Below are positions 51,985 through 61,535 of a stretch of 64,000 nucleotides of DNA, piece after piece. The position numbers were made by a program, and so were the translations under genes. The DNA is from Candidatus Methanophagaceae archaeon (GTDB lineage Archaea; Halobacteriota; Syntropharchaeia; Alkanophagales; Methanospirareceae), in NCBI GenBank assembly GCA_003194435.1, contig PQXC01000002.1, positions 33,034 to 97,033 on the forward strand, in the 5' to 3' direction. A model generated the notes under the pieces. That model was not told the DNA's origin. It did no database searches and was given only the letters and a program-made list of their open reading frames with translations. Numbering within the stretch: position 1 is the first letter of the stretch; each line of letters opens with the position of its first letter.

Positions 51985-52470
51985 ATGAAAATCGGACTGA
52001 TAGCGGATACACATGATAATTTGGGTGCGATAAGCGAAGCGGTGGAGATATTCAATCGCGAGGGTGTGGAGATGGTGATACATGCCGGTGATTTCGTTGC
52101 ACCATTCACAGAGAAGCCGTTCAGGGCACTAAAAGCGCCTCTAATAGGGATATTTGGTAATAATGATGGCGATAAGCTGCTATTGAGCAGGAAGTATCAC
52201 GAGAAAGGTGTTGGGGAGCTCTATGAGGACCCTTACAAGCTGGAGATTGCGAATAAGCAGGTAATTGTGACGCACAAGCCAGGATTAGTACCAGCTCTGG
52301 CTGCTTATTATGATGTGGTAGTCTATGGACATACGCATAAGGGGGTGATAGAGCAGGAGGGCAATACGCTCGTTGTAAATCCCGGGGAATGCTGTGGCTA
52401 CCTGACAGGTAAGAGGACAGTAGCGATACTGGACTTAGCGATATGGAAAGCGGAGATGCTGGAATTTTGA
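51985..52470 (+). CDS. Metallophosphoesterase, YfcE/MJ0936 type
   Basis: A 161-residue phosphodiesterase with the five metal motifs: MKIGLIADTHDN, IHAGDF, GNNDGDK, THKPG and YGHTHKG, followed by VNPGECCGYL. Enzymes of this family act on cyclic nucleotides or phosphodiesters with Mn2+ or Ni2+. AGGTGAT lies about 8 bases before ATG 51985. It diverges from the DUF460 gene. Confidence 0.9.
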   Translation: MKIGLIADTHDNLGAISEAVEIFNREGVEMVIHAGDFVAPFTEKPFRALKAPLIGIFGNNDGDKLLLSRKYHEKGVGELYEDPYKLEIANKQVIVTHKPGLVPALAAYYDVVVYGHTHKGVIEQEGNTLVVNPGECCGYLTGKRTVAILDLAIWKAEMLEF

Positions 52471-52595
52471 GCGGTACAGAAGATTGAATGGGATGGGATG
52501 AGATGGACATGTCAAGGTGAAAAAATAGCAAATTATTTATATTGTAAATGACAAGGCATGTAAAAAGGAAGGAAGAAAGAAAAGGAGGTATCCGA

Positions 52596-53153
52596 ATGGG
52601 AACGTTATATGAGGACATAGTTGATTACGGCGGTGAGGTCTTCGGCAGGGAGCACATGGAGACGCTCAAGGCGTGTGTTCAGTGTGGCAAGTGCACGGGC
52701 GGGTGTCCATCGGGGCGTAACACGGCGTTAAGGACGCGGAAGTTAATGCAGATGGCTCTACTGGACCTGAGGGAGGAGATTTTTAACGCTCCAGAGCTAT
52801 GGTACTGTACAACCTGTTTCACCTGTTATGAGCGATGCCCTAAGGGTGTGAAGACAACAGATATAATAAGGACGATAAGGAACTTAGCGGCGAAAGAGGG
52901 GCATATGTCTGTCCCACACAGAATGATAGGTGTGTATGTATTGAAGACTGGTCATGCAGTGCCGATAGGACCTGACCAGATGAAGCTGAGGGAGAAGGTG
53001 GGTCTTGACTCGCAGCCACCGACGACGCAGAAATACCCGGAATATCTGAAAGAGGTGCAGGAGATATTCAAAACCACGGGTTATGATGCGATGATAGATT
53101 TCGATTGGGAGACGATGAATTTAAGAGGAATGGAGAAGGGAGGTAAGAAGTAA
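52596..53153 (+). CDS. hdrC: Heterodisulfide reductase subunit C
   Basis: Iron-sulfur subunit of the soluble heterodisulfide reductase that acts on CoM-S-S-CoB. Two [4Fe-4S] motifs: CVQCGKCTGGCPSGR and CTTCFTCYERCPKGV, separated as in HdrC. The 185-residue length is usual. GGAGGT sits seven bases before ATG 52596. It is followed by hdrB after one base. HdrA and an F420- or hydrogenase-linked partner are not in the window. Confidence 0.93.
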   Translation: MGTLYEDIVDYGGEVFGREHMETLKACVQCGKCTGGCPSGRNTALRTRKLMQMALLDLREEIFNAPELWYCTTCFTCYERCPKGVKTTDIIRTIRNLAAKEGHMSVPHRMIGVYVLKTGHAVPIGPDQMKLREKVGLDSQPPTTQKYPEYLKEVQEIFKTTGYDAMIDFDWETMNLRGMEKGGKK

Positions 53154-53154
53154 A

Positions 53155-54045
53155 ATGGCTGAGAGTTTGGGTACGTATGCTTATTTCCTGGGTTGTATTA
53201 CGCCGAACAGGTATCCGGGGATAGAAGCAGCGACGAAGAAGATATTCAAGGAGTTCGGGATAGAAACGAAGGAGATGGTAGGTGCTTCTTGCTGCCCGGC
53301 GCCGGGTGTCTTTGGCTCTTTCGATTTGCATACCTGGCTACCGGTTGCTGCGCGGAATCTCGCAATTGCGGAGGAGATGGAACTTGAGATATACGTGACG
53401 TGTAATGGTTGTTATGGTTCACTACAGGAAGCGGACCATTTGCTGAAGGAACACCCGAACGTAAAGGAGAAAGTAAATAAAGTGCTTGCTAAATTTGGCA
53501 GAGAATATAAAGGCACGACAAAGGTGAACCATTCAATTGTGATCCTTCACGATGTTATTGGGCTGGACCGGTTAAAAGAGAAGATAAAGAAACCGATGGA
53601 CGATGTGAATGTGGCGGTGCATTATGGTTGCCATTTCCTCAAGCCGAGCGAGGTGAGGGGGCATGGTTCTTCAGAGACACCGTATATACTGGAGGACCTG
53701 ATAAGAGTAACAGGAGCAAAGGATGTGGATTATAAAGACAAATTGATGTGCTGTGGCGCAGGAGGAGGGAACAGGACTGCGGATACACTACAATCGCTTG
53801 AATGGACGCGTCAGAAGCTGGTGAACGCTATAATGGCTGGCTGTGACTGTATGGTTCACCCATGCGCATTCTGTCATTTGCAGCTCGACCGTGGGCAGGC
53901 GGAGATGAACAAAGCATTTGGCACGAACTTCAATTTCCCTATACTGTTTGCAACGCAGTTTATCGGGCTTGCAATGGGAATGAGCCAGGAAGAGCTTGGA
54001 TTGGACATACAGACCACGACAATGCCCGAGAAGTTACTAAAATAA
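53155..54045 (+). CDS. hdrB: Heterodisulfide reductase subunit B
   Basis: Catalytic subunit carrying the two noncubane [4Fe-4S] clusters that cleave CoM-S-S-CoB. Both CCG-type motifs are visible: AYFLGC plus GASCCPAPGVF in the first half and HYGCHFLKPS with LMCCGAGGGNR and HPCAFCHLQLD in the second. All these cysteines are intact, so the product should be active. 296 residues fit. Converges with the coiled-coil gene at 54105 over an A/T-rich stretch. Confidence 0.95.
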   Translation: MAESLGTYAYFLGCITPNRYPGIEAATKKIFKEFGIETKEMVGASCCPAPGVFGSFDLHTWLPVAARNLAIAEEMELEIYVTCNGCYGSLQEADHLLKEHPNVKEKVNKVLAKFGREYKGTTKVNHSIVILHDVIGLDRLKEKIKKPMDDVNVAVHYGCHFLKPSEVRGHGSSETPYILEDLIRVTGAKDVDYKDKLMCCGAGGGNRTADTLQSLEWTRQKLVNAIMAGCDCMVHPCAFCHLQLDRGQAEMNKAFGTNFNFPILFATQFIGLAMGMSQEELGLDIQTTTMPEKLLK

Positions 54046-54100
54046 GAATAAAGAAAAAAAGAAAAAATTTTCTTCTTTCTTCTCTTTTTTGCTTACCTTT
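54046..54100 (+). terminator. A/T-rich terminator region after hdrCB
   Basis: AAGAAAAAATTTTCTT is self-complementary and is followed by CTTTCTTCTCTTTTTT. It sits between convergent genes, so both transcripts may end here; archaeal T-run termination fits. Confidence 0.5.
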
Positions 54101-54104
54101 TTGC

Positions 54105-54329
54105 TCACCACAGTTTTTGAACTCTTGGTAAAACAGCCCGGAATCGCCCTTTCTCCTGCCGCACGGCACGCAGATCCCTCTCCTTCTCTGTTATCTTATT
54201 TATCAATTCAAGTCGCTGCGACTCCTCCGACGCTTTTTGAAGCTCCGCCACCAAACCGTCTATCTCCTTGATCAGGTTTACTATCTCCTCATCCTTCTTT
54301 TTTATCTCTTCATCAGGTATTACACCCAT
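54105..54329 (-). CDS. Short coiled-coil protein of unknown function
   Basis: A 74-residue frame with a helical, heptad-like middle (EEIVNLIKEIDGLVAELQKA, LINKITEKERDLRAV) and a basic C-terminus. It follows rpsJ on the same strand after 60 bases. No family recognised. Length and regular helical pattern favour a real gene, though without a strong ribosome site. Confidence 0.5.
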   Translation of the reverse strand: MGVIPDEEIKKKDEEIVNLIKEIDGLVAELQKASEESQRLELINKITEKERDLRAVRQEKGRFRAVLPRVQKLW

Positions 54330-54389
54330 TTCTATCGCCTTATTATGTGTCTTTCACCTGACAATATTTATCTCTTTCTATTTTCTCCT

Positions 54390-54701
54390 CTACCCCTTCA
54401 GTACTATCTCGATATGGACATCCTTGGGTATGGGTATACGCATAAGCTGGCGCAGTGCTCTCTCGTCTGCTTCAAGGTCTATCAGCCTTTTATGGATGCG
54501 CATCTCCCAGTGGTCCCATGTAGGTGAGCCTTCACCATCCGGGCTCTTTCTACACGGAACTACCAGTTTCTTCGTGGGTAACGGAATGGGACCCGAGATA
54601 CTGACCCCGGTCATTTCCGCTATCTTCTTCACCTGCTGGCAGATATCATCCAGCTGTTTATGGTCCACACTCGATAGTTTTATCCTCGCTTTTTGGTTCA
54701 T
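54390..54701 (-). CDS. rpsJ: 30S ribosomal protein S10
   Basis: A 103-residue S10/S20e protein. Seen are [38 protein letters not shown] and [14 protein letters not shown], conserved in archaeal S10. Follows the EF-1 alpha gene after 13 bases, the usual archaeal order. Confidence 0.96.
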   Translation of the reverse strand: MNQKARIKLSSVDHKQLDDICQQVKKIAEMTGVSISGPIPLPTKKLVVPCRKSPDGEGSPTWDHWEMRIHKRLIDLEADERALRQLMRIPIPKDVHIEIVLKG

Positions 54702-54714
54702 TCCCCTGACTTCA

Positions 54715-55980
54715 TTACTTCGACTTTATATCAATTACCATACCCGCAGCAACTGTCTGTCCCATATCGCGTACAGCGAACCGTCCGAGCTGCGGTATCT
54801 CCTTTACTCGCTCGATGACCAGAGGACGCGTTGGCTTCACCTTTATAATAGCGGCGTCACCCGCTTTTATATAATCTGGATTCTCTTCCAGTGTCGCCCC
54901 GGTCCTCGGGTCTAACTTCTTTGTTATCTCCGTTATCGTCGAGGCGACCTGAGCGGTATGGCAATGGAATACGGGCGTGTAGCCGACAGTGATTGCAGTG
55001 GGATGCTGAAGAACCACTATCTGAGCTGTGAACTCGTCAGCAACGGTGGGCGGGGAGTCGGGATGTCCACACACATCACCACGCCTCAGTTCATTCCTGC
55101 TTATTCCACGAACGTTCCAGCCGATGTTGTCTCCAGGGAGTGCCTCAGGAATCTCCTCATGGTGCATCTCTATTGATTTCACCTCACCGACCTTACCTGG
55201 TGGATTGAAGATGACCTTATCTCCTTTCTTCAACTTCCCTGTCTCTACTCGCCCTACCGGTACGGTACCAACACCGGTTATCGAATATACATCCTGTACC
55301 GGGATTCTTAGCGGTAACTGAACGGGCTTTTCTGGCACTTTCATCATGTCCAACGCTTCCAGGAAAGTGGGACCATCGAACCATTTCATCTTCTCACTGG
55401 ATTTTGTTATATTCTCACCCTCATAAGCGGAAACGGGTATAAATACCAGATTCTCCTCCTTGTAGCCTACGGTCTTCAGAAGCTCAAGTAGCTGCCCTTT
55501 TAGCTCTTTATACCTCGCTTCATCATAGTTCACACGGTCCATCTTGTTTATTGCGACAATTAACTGACCTACTCCAAGCGTCCTTGCGAGAAATACATGC
55601 TCCTTCGTCTGCTCCTTTATGCCATCCTTCGCATCCACCACCAGCACCGCTGCATCTGCCTGAGAAGTACCGGTTATCATGTTCTTCACGAAGTCCCTGT
55701 GTCCGGGGCAATCAACGATGGTGTAATAATACTTATTGGTATCAAACCTCTGATGTGCGACATCTATGGTGATGCCCCTCTCTCGCTCATCTTTCAACGA
55801 ATCCATCACCCATGCGAACTCGAATGTCGCTTTCCCCATCGCTTCCGCTTTCTTCCTGTACTCCTCCACTATATGCGGGTCTATTGCTCCTGTATCGGTG
55901 AGCAGTCTGCCAAGCAATGTTGACTTACCGTGGTCTATATGCCCTATCATTGCAAGATTCATGTGCTCTTTCTCTACCAT
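54715..55980 (-). CDS. tuf: Elongation factor 1-alpha (EF-Tu)
   Basis: Delivers aminoacyl-tRNA to the ribosome. GTPase motifs are [26 protein letters not shown] and NKMDRVN. The effector region [15 protein letters not shown] and the C-terminal barrel are complete in 421 residues. First gene of a short tuf-rpsJ transcript; upstream EF-2 and S7/S12 genes, its usual neighbours, are not present. Confidence 0.97.
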   Translation of the reverse strand: MVEKEHMNLAMIGHIDHGKSTLLGRLLTDTGAIDPHIVEEYRKKAEAMGKATFEFAWVMDSLKDERERGITIDVAHQRFDTNKYYYTIVDCPGHRDFVKNMITGTSQADAAVLVVDAKDGIKEQTKEHVFLARTLGVGQLIVAINKMDRVNYDEARYKELKGQLLELLKTVGYKEENLVFIPVSAYEGENITKSSEKMKWFDGPTFLEALDMMKVPEKPVQLPLRIPVQDVYSITGVGTVPVGRVETGKLKKGDKVIFNPPGKVGEVKSIEMHHEEIPEALPGDNIGWNVRGISRNELRRGDVCGHPDSPPTVADEFTAQIVVLQHPTAITVGYTPVFHCHTAQVASTITEITKKLDPRTGATLEENPDYIKAGDAAIIKVKPTRPLVIERVKEIPQLGRFAVRDMGQTVAAGMVIDIKSK

Positions 55981-56100
55981 TTTCTCTTCTTCTCCTATTT
56001 ATCCTTCTTTCTTTTATACTAACTATAACTAAATAAAATATCTTATCGAATATTATCTCTCTTCTATATTATAATTTTGTGAGGTCTTCAAACAATAAAG

Positions 56101-57015
56101 ATGAGATTGAAATCCGATTGCATCGTCTGTCTGGTGGAGAGGGCGAAATATGAGTGCGATATGATGTTTAAAGATGATGATGCCAAGATAGCGGCAATGG
56201 ATGAGATTCTCCGCTTCCTTGTCTCTCATCTGAGCGATAAAGGCAAGGGCAAGAGTAAGGGTAAAGGTAAGAGCAGAACGCCTGCTTTCTTCGGCACAGA
56301 GCGCGAGAGGATATTAAAGAGGCGGAGCGGAATAATAGACCCACATGAGCATGTAAAGAGGCAGAGTAATGAAGTGGCGAAAGAGCTGCTCCCCGTTGCT
56401 ATTGACTACTTCTCTTCACATCATGATGGTATAGAAGCGCTGGTGCGAATTGCTGCTGCTGCAAATTCGATGGAATACGGTGTGAGAGGCTACTCATATA
56501 ACGATGCGACTTTCAAGGCAGATTTTATGCATGTACTGCATGAGCGATTGAATTGGGATAGGGATTTGATATTATCAGCGATTAGGGAGCGGGACAGGGT
56601 TCTCTATCTGACGGACAATGCGGGCGAGGTATTTTTTGACGCTTTTGTGGTGAAGGAACTGAGCGAGATGGGTAAAGAGGTGGTAGTATCGCCGAAGAGC
56701 GCTGCGGTCATAAATGATGCCACGGTGAATGACTGGAAGGAAGCGGCTGAGTATGTCGGCGTGGAGGATGTGGAGATGATTCCCAGCGGCGCGAGTATAG
56801 GCGTATCACGTGAGGATGCGAGTGCGGAATTCCTTCGTGTATTCAATAATGATGATTATCTGGTGATAGCGAAGGGCATGGGCAACTATGAATCTATATC
56901 GGAGTTTGAGACTGAATTCAGGCAGCGGTTGATATATATATTGAGGGCGAAATGCATGCCCGTAGCAGAGAGCATAGGGGTGGAAAGGGGCGAGCTCGTG
57001 GCTAAATTAGTATGA
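56101..57015 (+). CDS. DUF89 family damage-control phosphatase-like protein
   Basis: A 304-residue DUF89/ARMT1-like protein. The N-terminal helical part begins LKSDCIVCLVERAKYECDMM. The metal site includes YLTDNAGEVFFD (about residues 175-186), SPKSAAVINDATVND and VIAKGMGNYES. Relatives are metal-dependent phosphatases that remove damaged phospho-metabolites. An odd Lys/Gly/Ser run (DKGKGKSKGKGKS, about residues 44-56) from a simple-sequence repeat interrupts the N-terminal helices. The end overlaps mtnA by 9 bases on the other strand. Confidence 0.85.
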   Translation: MRLKSDCIVCLVERAKYECDMMFKDDDAKIAAMDEILRFLVSHLSDKGKGKSKGKGKSRTPAFFGTERERILKRRSGIIDPHEHVKRQSNEVAKELLPVAIDYFSSHHDGIEALVRIAAAANSMEYGVRGYSYNDATFKADFMHVLHERLNWDRDLILSAIRERDRVLYLTDNAGEVFFDAFVVKELSEMGKEVVVSPKSAAVINDATVNDWKEAAEYVGVEDVEMIPSGASIGVSREDASAEFLRVFNNDDYLVIAKGMGNYESISEFETEFRQRLIYILRAKCMPVAESIGVERGELVAKLV

Positions 57016-58017
57016 AGGTGAAGTTGAAGGTGAAGGTGGAGAGCGGAGCACGCCCTTCTCTGTGATCACGCCTGCTATCAACTCGAAGGGTGTGAAGTCG
57101 AATGCAGGATTGTAAACTTTCACTTCCTCAGGGGCTAACTGGACATTCGCACAGTATATCAGTTCACGAGGACTTCTCTGTTCTATCTCCACATCCTTAT
57201 AGCTCCGCTCAAGGTCGAACGATGAGATAGGTGCAGCCACATAAAATGGTATCCCGTGCGCCTTCGCCACCACCGCGTGCATATACGTTCCTATCTTGTT
57301 TATCACACCCTCTTTTACCACCCTGTCGGCACCCACCAGCACCTTATCCACTTTGCACTCTCGCATCACTGCGGCACTCATACTATCAGTGATGAGCGTA
57401 ACGGGAATTTTATCCTGCATCAGTTCCCATGCAGTCAATCGTGAGCCCTGATTAAGGGGTCTCGTCTCACATGCTATCACTTCTATCCGCTTGCCATGCA
57501 TTATTGCCGTTCTTATTACACCAAGAGCGGTGCCCCAGTCAACACATGCAAGTCTGCCGGCATTGCAATGCGTAAGTACAACATCACCATCATCAAGAAG
57601 CGCACTCCCGTATTCCCCTATCTTCTTATTTACTGCTATATCCTCGTCAATAATCCGCTTCGCCTCGGCAAGAGCGTATATTTTCATTTCTTCGGGTGTT
57701 TCACCGCGCTTCGCCGCATTGAACGCCCTGTTAACGCCGTAGGAGAGATTAACAGCCGTTGGTCTCGCATTCTCCAGTTGCTTTACTGCTTTCTCTATTT
57801 CTATTGCTTCAGCAGTGGCTGCATTCTTGCATGCCAGGACGACACCGAGTGCGCCTGCAACACCGAGAGCGGGAGCGCCACGGACTTTCAACTCCTTTAT
57901 CGCTCTTATAAGCTCCTCAACTCGCTCACATACCTCTATTTTATACGCCCGCGGCAGTTGCGTCTGGTCTATCAGTCGCACTGCCTCACGCTCTTCATCC
58001 CATTCGATTGTTCTCAT
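57007..58017 (-). CDS. mtnA: Methylthioribose-1-phosphate isomerase-type protein (MtnA/aIF2B-like)
   Basis: A 336-residue isomerase of the aIF2B superfamily. VRGAPALGVAGALGV (about 43-57), the catalytic Cys in LTHCNAGRLACVDWGTA, CETRPLNQGSRLTAWEL, and the catalytic Asp in VGADRVVKEGVINKIGTY are all typical of MtnA. In archaea it may serve methionine salvage or a related sugar-phosphate route. C-terminal Pro/Ser tail is dispensable. GGTGA-type sites are weak before ATG 58017. Confidence 0.88.
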   Translation of the reverse strand: MRTIEWDEEREAVRLIDQTQLPRAYKIEVCERVEELIRAIKELKVRGAPALGVAGALGVVLACKNAATAEAIEIEKAVKQLENARPTAVNLSYGVNRAFNAAKRGETPEEMKIYALAEAKRIIDEDIAVNKKIGEYGSALLDDGDVVLTHCNAGRLACVDWGTALGVIRTAIMHGKRIEVIACETRPLNQGSRLTAWELMQDKIPVTLITDSMSAAVMRECKVDKVLVGADRVVKEGVINKIGTYMHAVVAKAHGIPFYVAAPISSFDLERSYKDVEIEQRSPRELIYCANVQLAPEEVKVYNPAFDFTPFELIAGVITEKGVLRSPPSPSTSPSY

Positions 58018-58118
58018 TTCTCATCTTAGTATCACATCAGGGTCAAGAACAACATCAGGATAAAATAAGATCAAATAATTATAAGGAGTGAGTGTAAAAT
58101 AAAAGGAAGCGTAGGGAA

Positions 58119-58877
58119 GTGGAGCTCCGAACCGTACTTGTGGAACCGAAAAGCGAGGAGAATATAGGTGCAGTGGCGCGTGTATTAAAGAATTTCGGGT
58201 TCTATAACCTCTATATGGTGAAGCCACCCGGTACTGGTGTAGGGTCTAAAGCGAGATCTGTCGCCTCACATGCACGTGATTTACTTGCCAGAGCGCGAAT
58301 AGTGAGTGCAATAGAAGAAGCGGTGGAGGACGCCAGTATTGTTGTAGGCACGACATCAAAGCGAGGTATATCAAGAAGCAAACAGCTTAGGATGGGGGCT
58401 TTAACGCCATATCAGTTAAAAGAGAGGATAAAGAAAGAGAATAAAGATGGGATTTTAGCGCTACTATTTGGCAGGGAGGATATAGGGCTATTGAATGAGG
58501 AGTTAAAGCGGTGTGATATGGTTGTTAGCATCCCAACGAGTCCAGACTATCCAGTAATGAACCTCTCACACGCTGTCGCGGTTGTCATATATGAATTGAG
58601 GGATATGAATACGGACACGGATACGGATACGGACACGGTGTCCACTTCAGATGCGATGAAGTTAGCGAGTTTTGAGGACAAAGAGCGTTTATTTCGCCAT
58701 ATCCAGACTTTCCTGGACGAGATTGAGTATAAGGAGCATAAGAAAGAGAGAACCATGCTGATGTTACGAAGACTCCTTGGTAGGGCGGAACTCACGACGG
58801 GGGAGATACAGACGCTGAGAGGGATTTTAAGGAAGGCGGAATGGAAGATTTTATATAGCCACACTTCTAATAGATGA
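58119..58877 (+). CDS. SpoU/TrmJ-type RNA 2'-O-methyltransferase
   Basis: A 252-residue RNA methyltransferase of the SPOUT class. Motif 1 is VEPKSEENIGAVARVLKNFG, motif 2 ILALLFGREDIGLLNEEL, motif 3 IPTSPDYPVMNLSHAVAV. The TrmJ-like C-terminal helical tail is present (about 185-252). A microsatellite inserts Asp-Thr repeats near residues 166-174. TrmJ in archaea methylates C32 of tRNA; the exact target is inferred. Start is GTG 58119, after AGGGAA. Confidence 0.82.
   Translation: MELRTVLVEPKSEENIGAVARVLKNFGFYNLYMVKPPGTGVGSKARSVASHARDLLARARIVSAIEEAVEDASIVVGTTSKRGISRSKQLRMGALTPYQLKERIKKENKDGILALLFGREDIGLLNEELKRCDMVVSIPTSPDYPVMNLSHAVAVVIYELRDMNTDTDTDTDTVSTSDAMKLASFEDKERLFRHIQTFLDEIEYKEHKKERTMLMLRRLLGRAELTTGEIQTLRGILRKAEWKILYSHTSNR
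58611..58638 (+). repeat. Hexanucleotide repeat ACGGAY
   Basis: About four and a half copies of ACGGAC/ACGGAT encode the Asp-Thr run in the TrmJ-like protein. Same hexamer type as at 19969-19990 on the other strand. Confidence 0.7.
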
Positions 58878-58919
58878 GATGGTGTGGAATTTGTGTATAA
58901 AGGAAGGAGGTGATGGGGT

Positions 58920-59072
58920 ATGTGTAGTGTAGGCGATGTGAGTTTCGATGTAGAGATAGAGGAGCTGGAACTGGAGCGGTACAGATGCAAAGACTGCGGT
59001 AACAAGTTTGATGCGATGGGTGAGAAGGTAATCTGTCCCGCTTGCCAGTCGGAGAATGTAGAGAAGATATGA
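58920..59072 (+). CDS. Zinc-ribbon small protein
   Basis: A 50-residue protein from ATG 58920, with the near-perfect site AAGGAGGTGAT. It has an acidic N-terminus (VEIEELELERY) and a zinc ribbon CKDC-(16)-CPAC. Family not known; such proteins often bind RNA or partner enzymes. The ATG of the next gene overlaps its TGA (ATGA), so the pair is coupled. Confidence 0.75.
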   Translation: MCSVGDVSFDVEIEELELERYRCKDCGNKFDAMGEKVICPACQSENVEKI

Positions 59073-59527
59073 TCTCCCTGAGAGGGGATGAGATGCTCGT
59101 TGTAGAGGGCAACAGCGGCACTCTGGGAGTGGTTAAAGCAGGTATCAGGAGGCAATTATTTGTTGATACACCGAAAGGCGAATTTGTGCTGGCGCTGGAG
59201 CCCGATGATTTACTCGTTGCTTCCGCATTCGGTACGGGTGACCGAATAGTGAGTGGATTGAGATGCGTGCTATACATGATAAGGGAATTGAATTCGCCAT
59301 TGATTGTACTGCCGGGAGACCATCCAGCATCGGCTCGCCTGAAATTTGTCGTCTCGGCTGGCAGGCGAATTGTAATAAGTTGCAATATCAAGCCGGGCAC
59401 GCACCCTGAGCAGCATTTGTTATGCGGTATGCCTGAGTTTGAGGGCGTGGAGATACGGGCAGTGGAGGGCGGTGTAGAACTGAAAGGCGTGGAAATGGCG
59501 AGTTACAGGCATATCGGCTTTGGATAA
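59069..59527 (+). CDS. Conserved archaeal protein of unknown function
   Basis: A 152-residue, probably cytosolic protein with mainly beta pattern. Notable segments: MLVVEGNSGTLGVVKAGI, DTPKGEFVLALEPDDLLVAS, LPGDHPASARLKFVVSAG and KPGTHPEQHLLC; the last two, with conserved His and Pro, look like a ligand site. No family name can be given. ATG 59069 overlaps the zinc ribbon gene's stop; GTG-led earlier starts lie inside that gene. The neighbouring pyrKD is coupled on the other side. Confidence 0.65.
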   Translation: MISLRGDEMLVVEGNSGTLGVVKAGIRRQLFVDTPKGEFVLALEPDDLLVASAFGTGDRIVSGLRCVLYMIRELNSPLIVLPGDHPASARLKFVVSAGRRIVISCNIKPGTHPEQHLLCGMPEFEGVEIRAVEGGVELKGVEMASYRHIGFG

Positions 59528-59549
59528 TCTATTCATTGATATAGATATA

Positions 59550-61376
59550 ATGAGAGAAGAAAGCAGAAACAGAGATGCGATGTCACCACTTACTGCACCT
59601 GCACTCTATCCAATAGCGCGTATAAAAGTAGCAAATAGCGAGGTAAAGACATTCTTATTTATCGCGGATGCGATAGCACGTGCAAGTGAACCCGGGCAAT
59701 TCGTTATGGTGTGGAATCCCGGTGTGGATGAGATACCGATCTCAATTGCGGATGTAAGTGGCGGGGGTGAGCAGATAGAACTCGCTATTGCCGATAGGGG
59801 CGATTGCACACACAGCCTGCATCAGAAGCACGAGGGTGATTTGATAGGACTGAGGGGACCGTATGGCAGGGGATTTCGGATTCACGGCAGCAGGATTTGC
59901 ATTGTTGGTGGCGGATATGGAGTAGCGCCATTGCTGTTCGTGGCTAAGCGAGCGCGGGAATTGGGTAAAGATATAACGGTTCTTGTGGGTGCGCGTAGCG
60001 AATCGGAACTACTGTATGTAGCGGAATTTCAGGATATAGGGTGTGATGTGCGAGTAGCGACAGAAGACGGGTCACAGGGTTTCAGGGGTGTGGTAACGGA
60101 ACTGCTATTATCAACGCTACGGGGTGAAGATTTTGACCAGGTGCTCTGTTGCGGTCCGGAACTGATGATGAAGCGCGTTTGCGGAATCACGAAGCGTGCG
60201 GGAATACCCACTCAGATTGCGGTCGAGCGGATAGTGAAATGTGGTTGTGGAGCCTGTGGCGCCTGTGACCTCGGTGGATACCGTGTTTGTACCGAAGGAC
60301 CGGTATTTGATGCGGAGGAGCTGGAGGGTACGGAATTTGGATGCTGGAAGCGAGCGAAGAGTGGGAAGAGGATAAAAATCAATAACAATAACACTAACTG
60401 CGGTTCGGGTTTATCATCAGTTCCATCACCTGAGTTCACACCCGAATATGAGCCTCTGTTGGAGACGCACCTCTGCGGGATTGAGTTCCCCAATCCAATT
60501 GCGAATGCGGCGGGTTTCGGTGTCTCCGGGAAATTGCTTTACCGATACGCAATCGCGGGTGCCGGTGCGCTCGTGACCAAATCGGTAGGAGTGAGGGAGC
60601 AGGAGGGGTATCCAAATCCAACGTTCTTTGAGGTCGCTCCCCAAACTCAGACCTATGTGAATGCAATGGGGCTGCCGAATCCGGGTATACGGGATTATGG
60701 ACCGGAGATAGAAGATGCGAAGCGTGCAAATGTGCCATTGATACTGAGCGTATTTGCAAGGGATGTAGAGGAGAGTAGAGAGGTGGCGAAGGTCGCTTTG
60801 AACTATCCAATAGAGATGCTGGAGTTCAATGCTTCATGTCCGCATAGTGATTTTGTATCCATGGAGAACAACCCCAAGCTGTTAAGGAGTATAATAAGGG
60901 CGATACGGGAGGTTATACATCCTCACCATATCCCGCTCGCGGTTAAGTTATCACCCAATATAGGGGACATCGCTGGACTGGCGATGACACTGGAACGGGC
61001 AGGTGCTGATGCTATCACGGCGGTTAATACGGTTATATGCAGACCTATTGACCGCACGCTTGATATACCCATTCTTGGCAATCCCACGGGTTATGGTGGT
61101 AAGTCGGGCAGGGCACTCACAGCGGGAGGGAAGCAGGTGGTCTTCTCGCTATATGAGGAGTTGAAGATACCGATAATTGCGGTTGGTGGCATATTCTCCG
61201 CGAAGGATGTGATAGATTATGCGAGGAACGGTGCAAGCCTGTTCCAGATAGGTAGTGCGCTGGTAACTCAGGGTCATGGCATATTTAAAAGGATAAAGGA
61301 GGATTTGAAGGAGTATATTCGCAATAATGGCTATAAAAACATAGGTGAACTGGTAGGGGAAGCGCACAGGCGATAG
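59550..61376 (+). CDS. pyrKD: Fused dihydroorotate dehydrogenase: electron-transfer subunit PyrK joined to catalytic subunit PyrD
   Basis: One protein of 608 residues combining two subunits of the class 1B enzyme of pyrimidine synthesis. The N-terminal PyrK part (about 10-265) has the FAD/NAD domains (EPGQFVMVW, GLRGPYGRGFR, IVGGGYGVAPLLFVA) and the [2Fe-2S] ligands CGCGACGACDLGGYRVC. A linker with an Asn run leads to PyrD (about 300-608): GIEFPNPIANAAGFG, the catalytic Cys in LEFNASCPHSDF, VKLSPNIGDIAG, and the FMN phosphate site VGGIFSAKDVIDY. Both halves look complete. Starts are ambiguous: TTG 59520, ATG 59550 (used) and ATG 59580 are in frame without strong sites. Bacterial PyrK and PyrD are separate. 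Confidence 0.9.
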   Translation: MREESRNRDAMSPLTAPALYPIARIKVANSEVKTFLFIADAIARASEPGQFVMVWNPGVDEIPISIADVSGGGEQIELAIADRGDCTHSLHQKHEGDLIGLRGPYGRGFRIHGSRICIVGGGYGVAPLLFVAKRARELGKDITVLVGARSESELLYVAEFQDIGCDVRVATEDGSQGFRGVVTELLLSTLRGEDFDQVLCCGPELMMKRVCGITKRAGIPTQIAVERIVKCGCGACGACDLGGYRVCTEGPVFDAEELEGTEFGCWKRAKSGKRIKINNNNTNCGSGLSSVPSPEFTPEYEPLLETHLCGIEFPNPIANAAGFGVSGKLLYRYAIAGAGALVTKSVGVREQEGYPNPTFFEVAPQTQTYVNAMGLPNPGIRDYGPEIEDAKRANVPLILSVFARDVEESREVAKVALNYPIEMLEFNASCPHSDFVSMENNPKLLRSIIRAIREVIHPHHIPLAVKLSPNIGDIAGLAMTLERAGADAITAVNTVICRPIDRTLDIPILGNPTGYGGKSGRALTAGGKQVVFSLYEELKIPIIAVGGIFSAKDVIDYARNGASLFQIGSALVTQGHGIFKRIKEDLKEYIRNNGYKNIGELVGEAHRR

Positions 61377-61535
61377 GATTTGGAGCCCGGTTATGAAAGA
61401 AAGAGTGGAATTTTGCCTGCCCCGGAACCGGAGGGCATACCGAATACATCGAATTATGTGAAAACGGCATTCTAATCGCAAACGGCACCTATAAGGGTTG
61501 GTGTATTCCCGATAATTTCTTTGACAAGTTCACCA

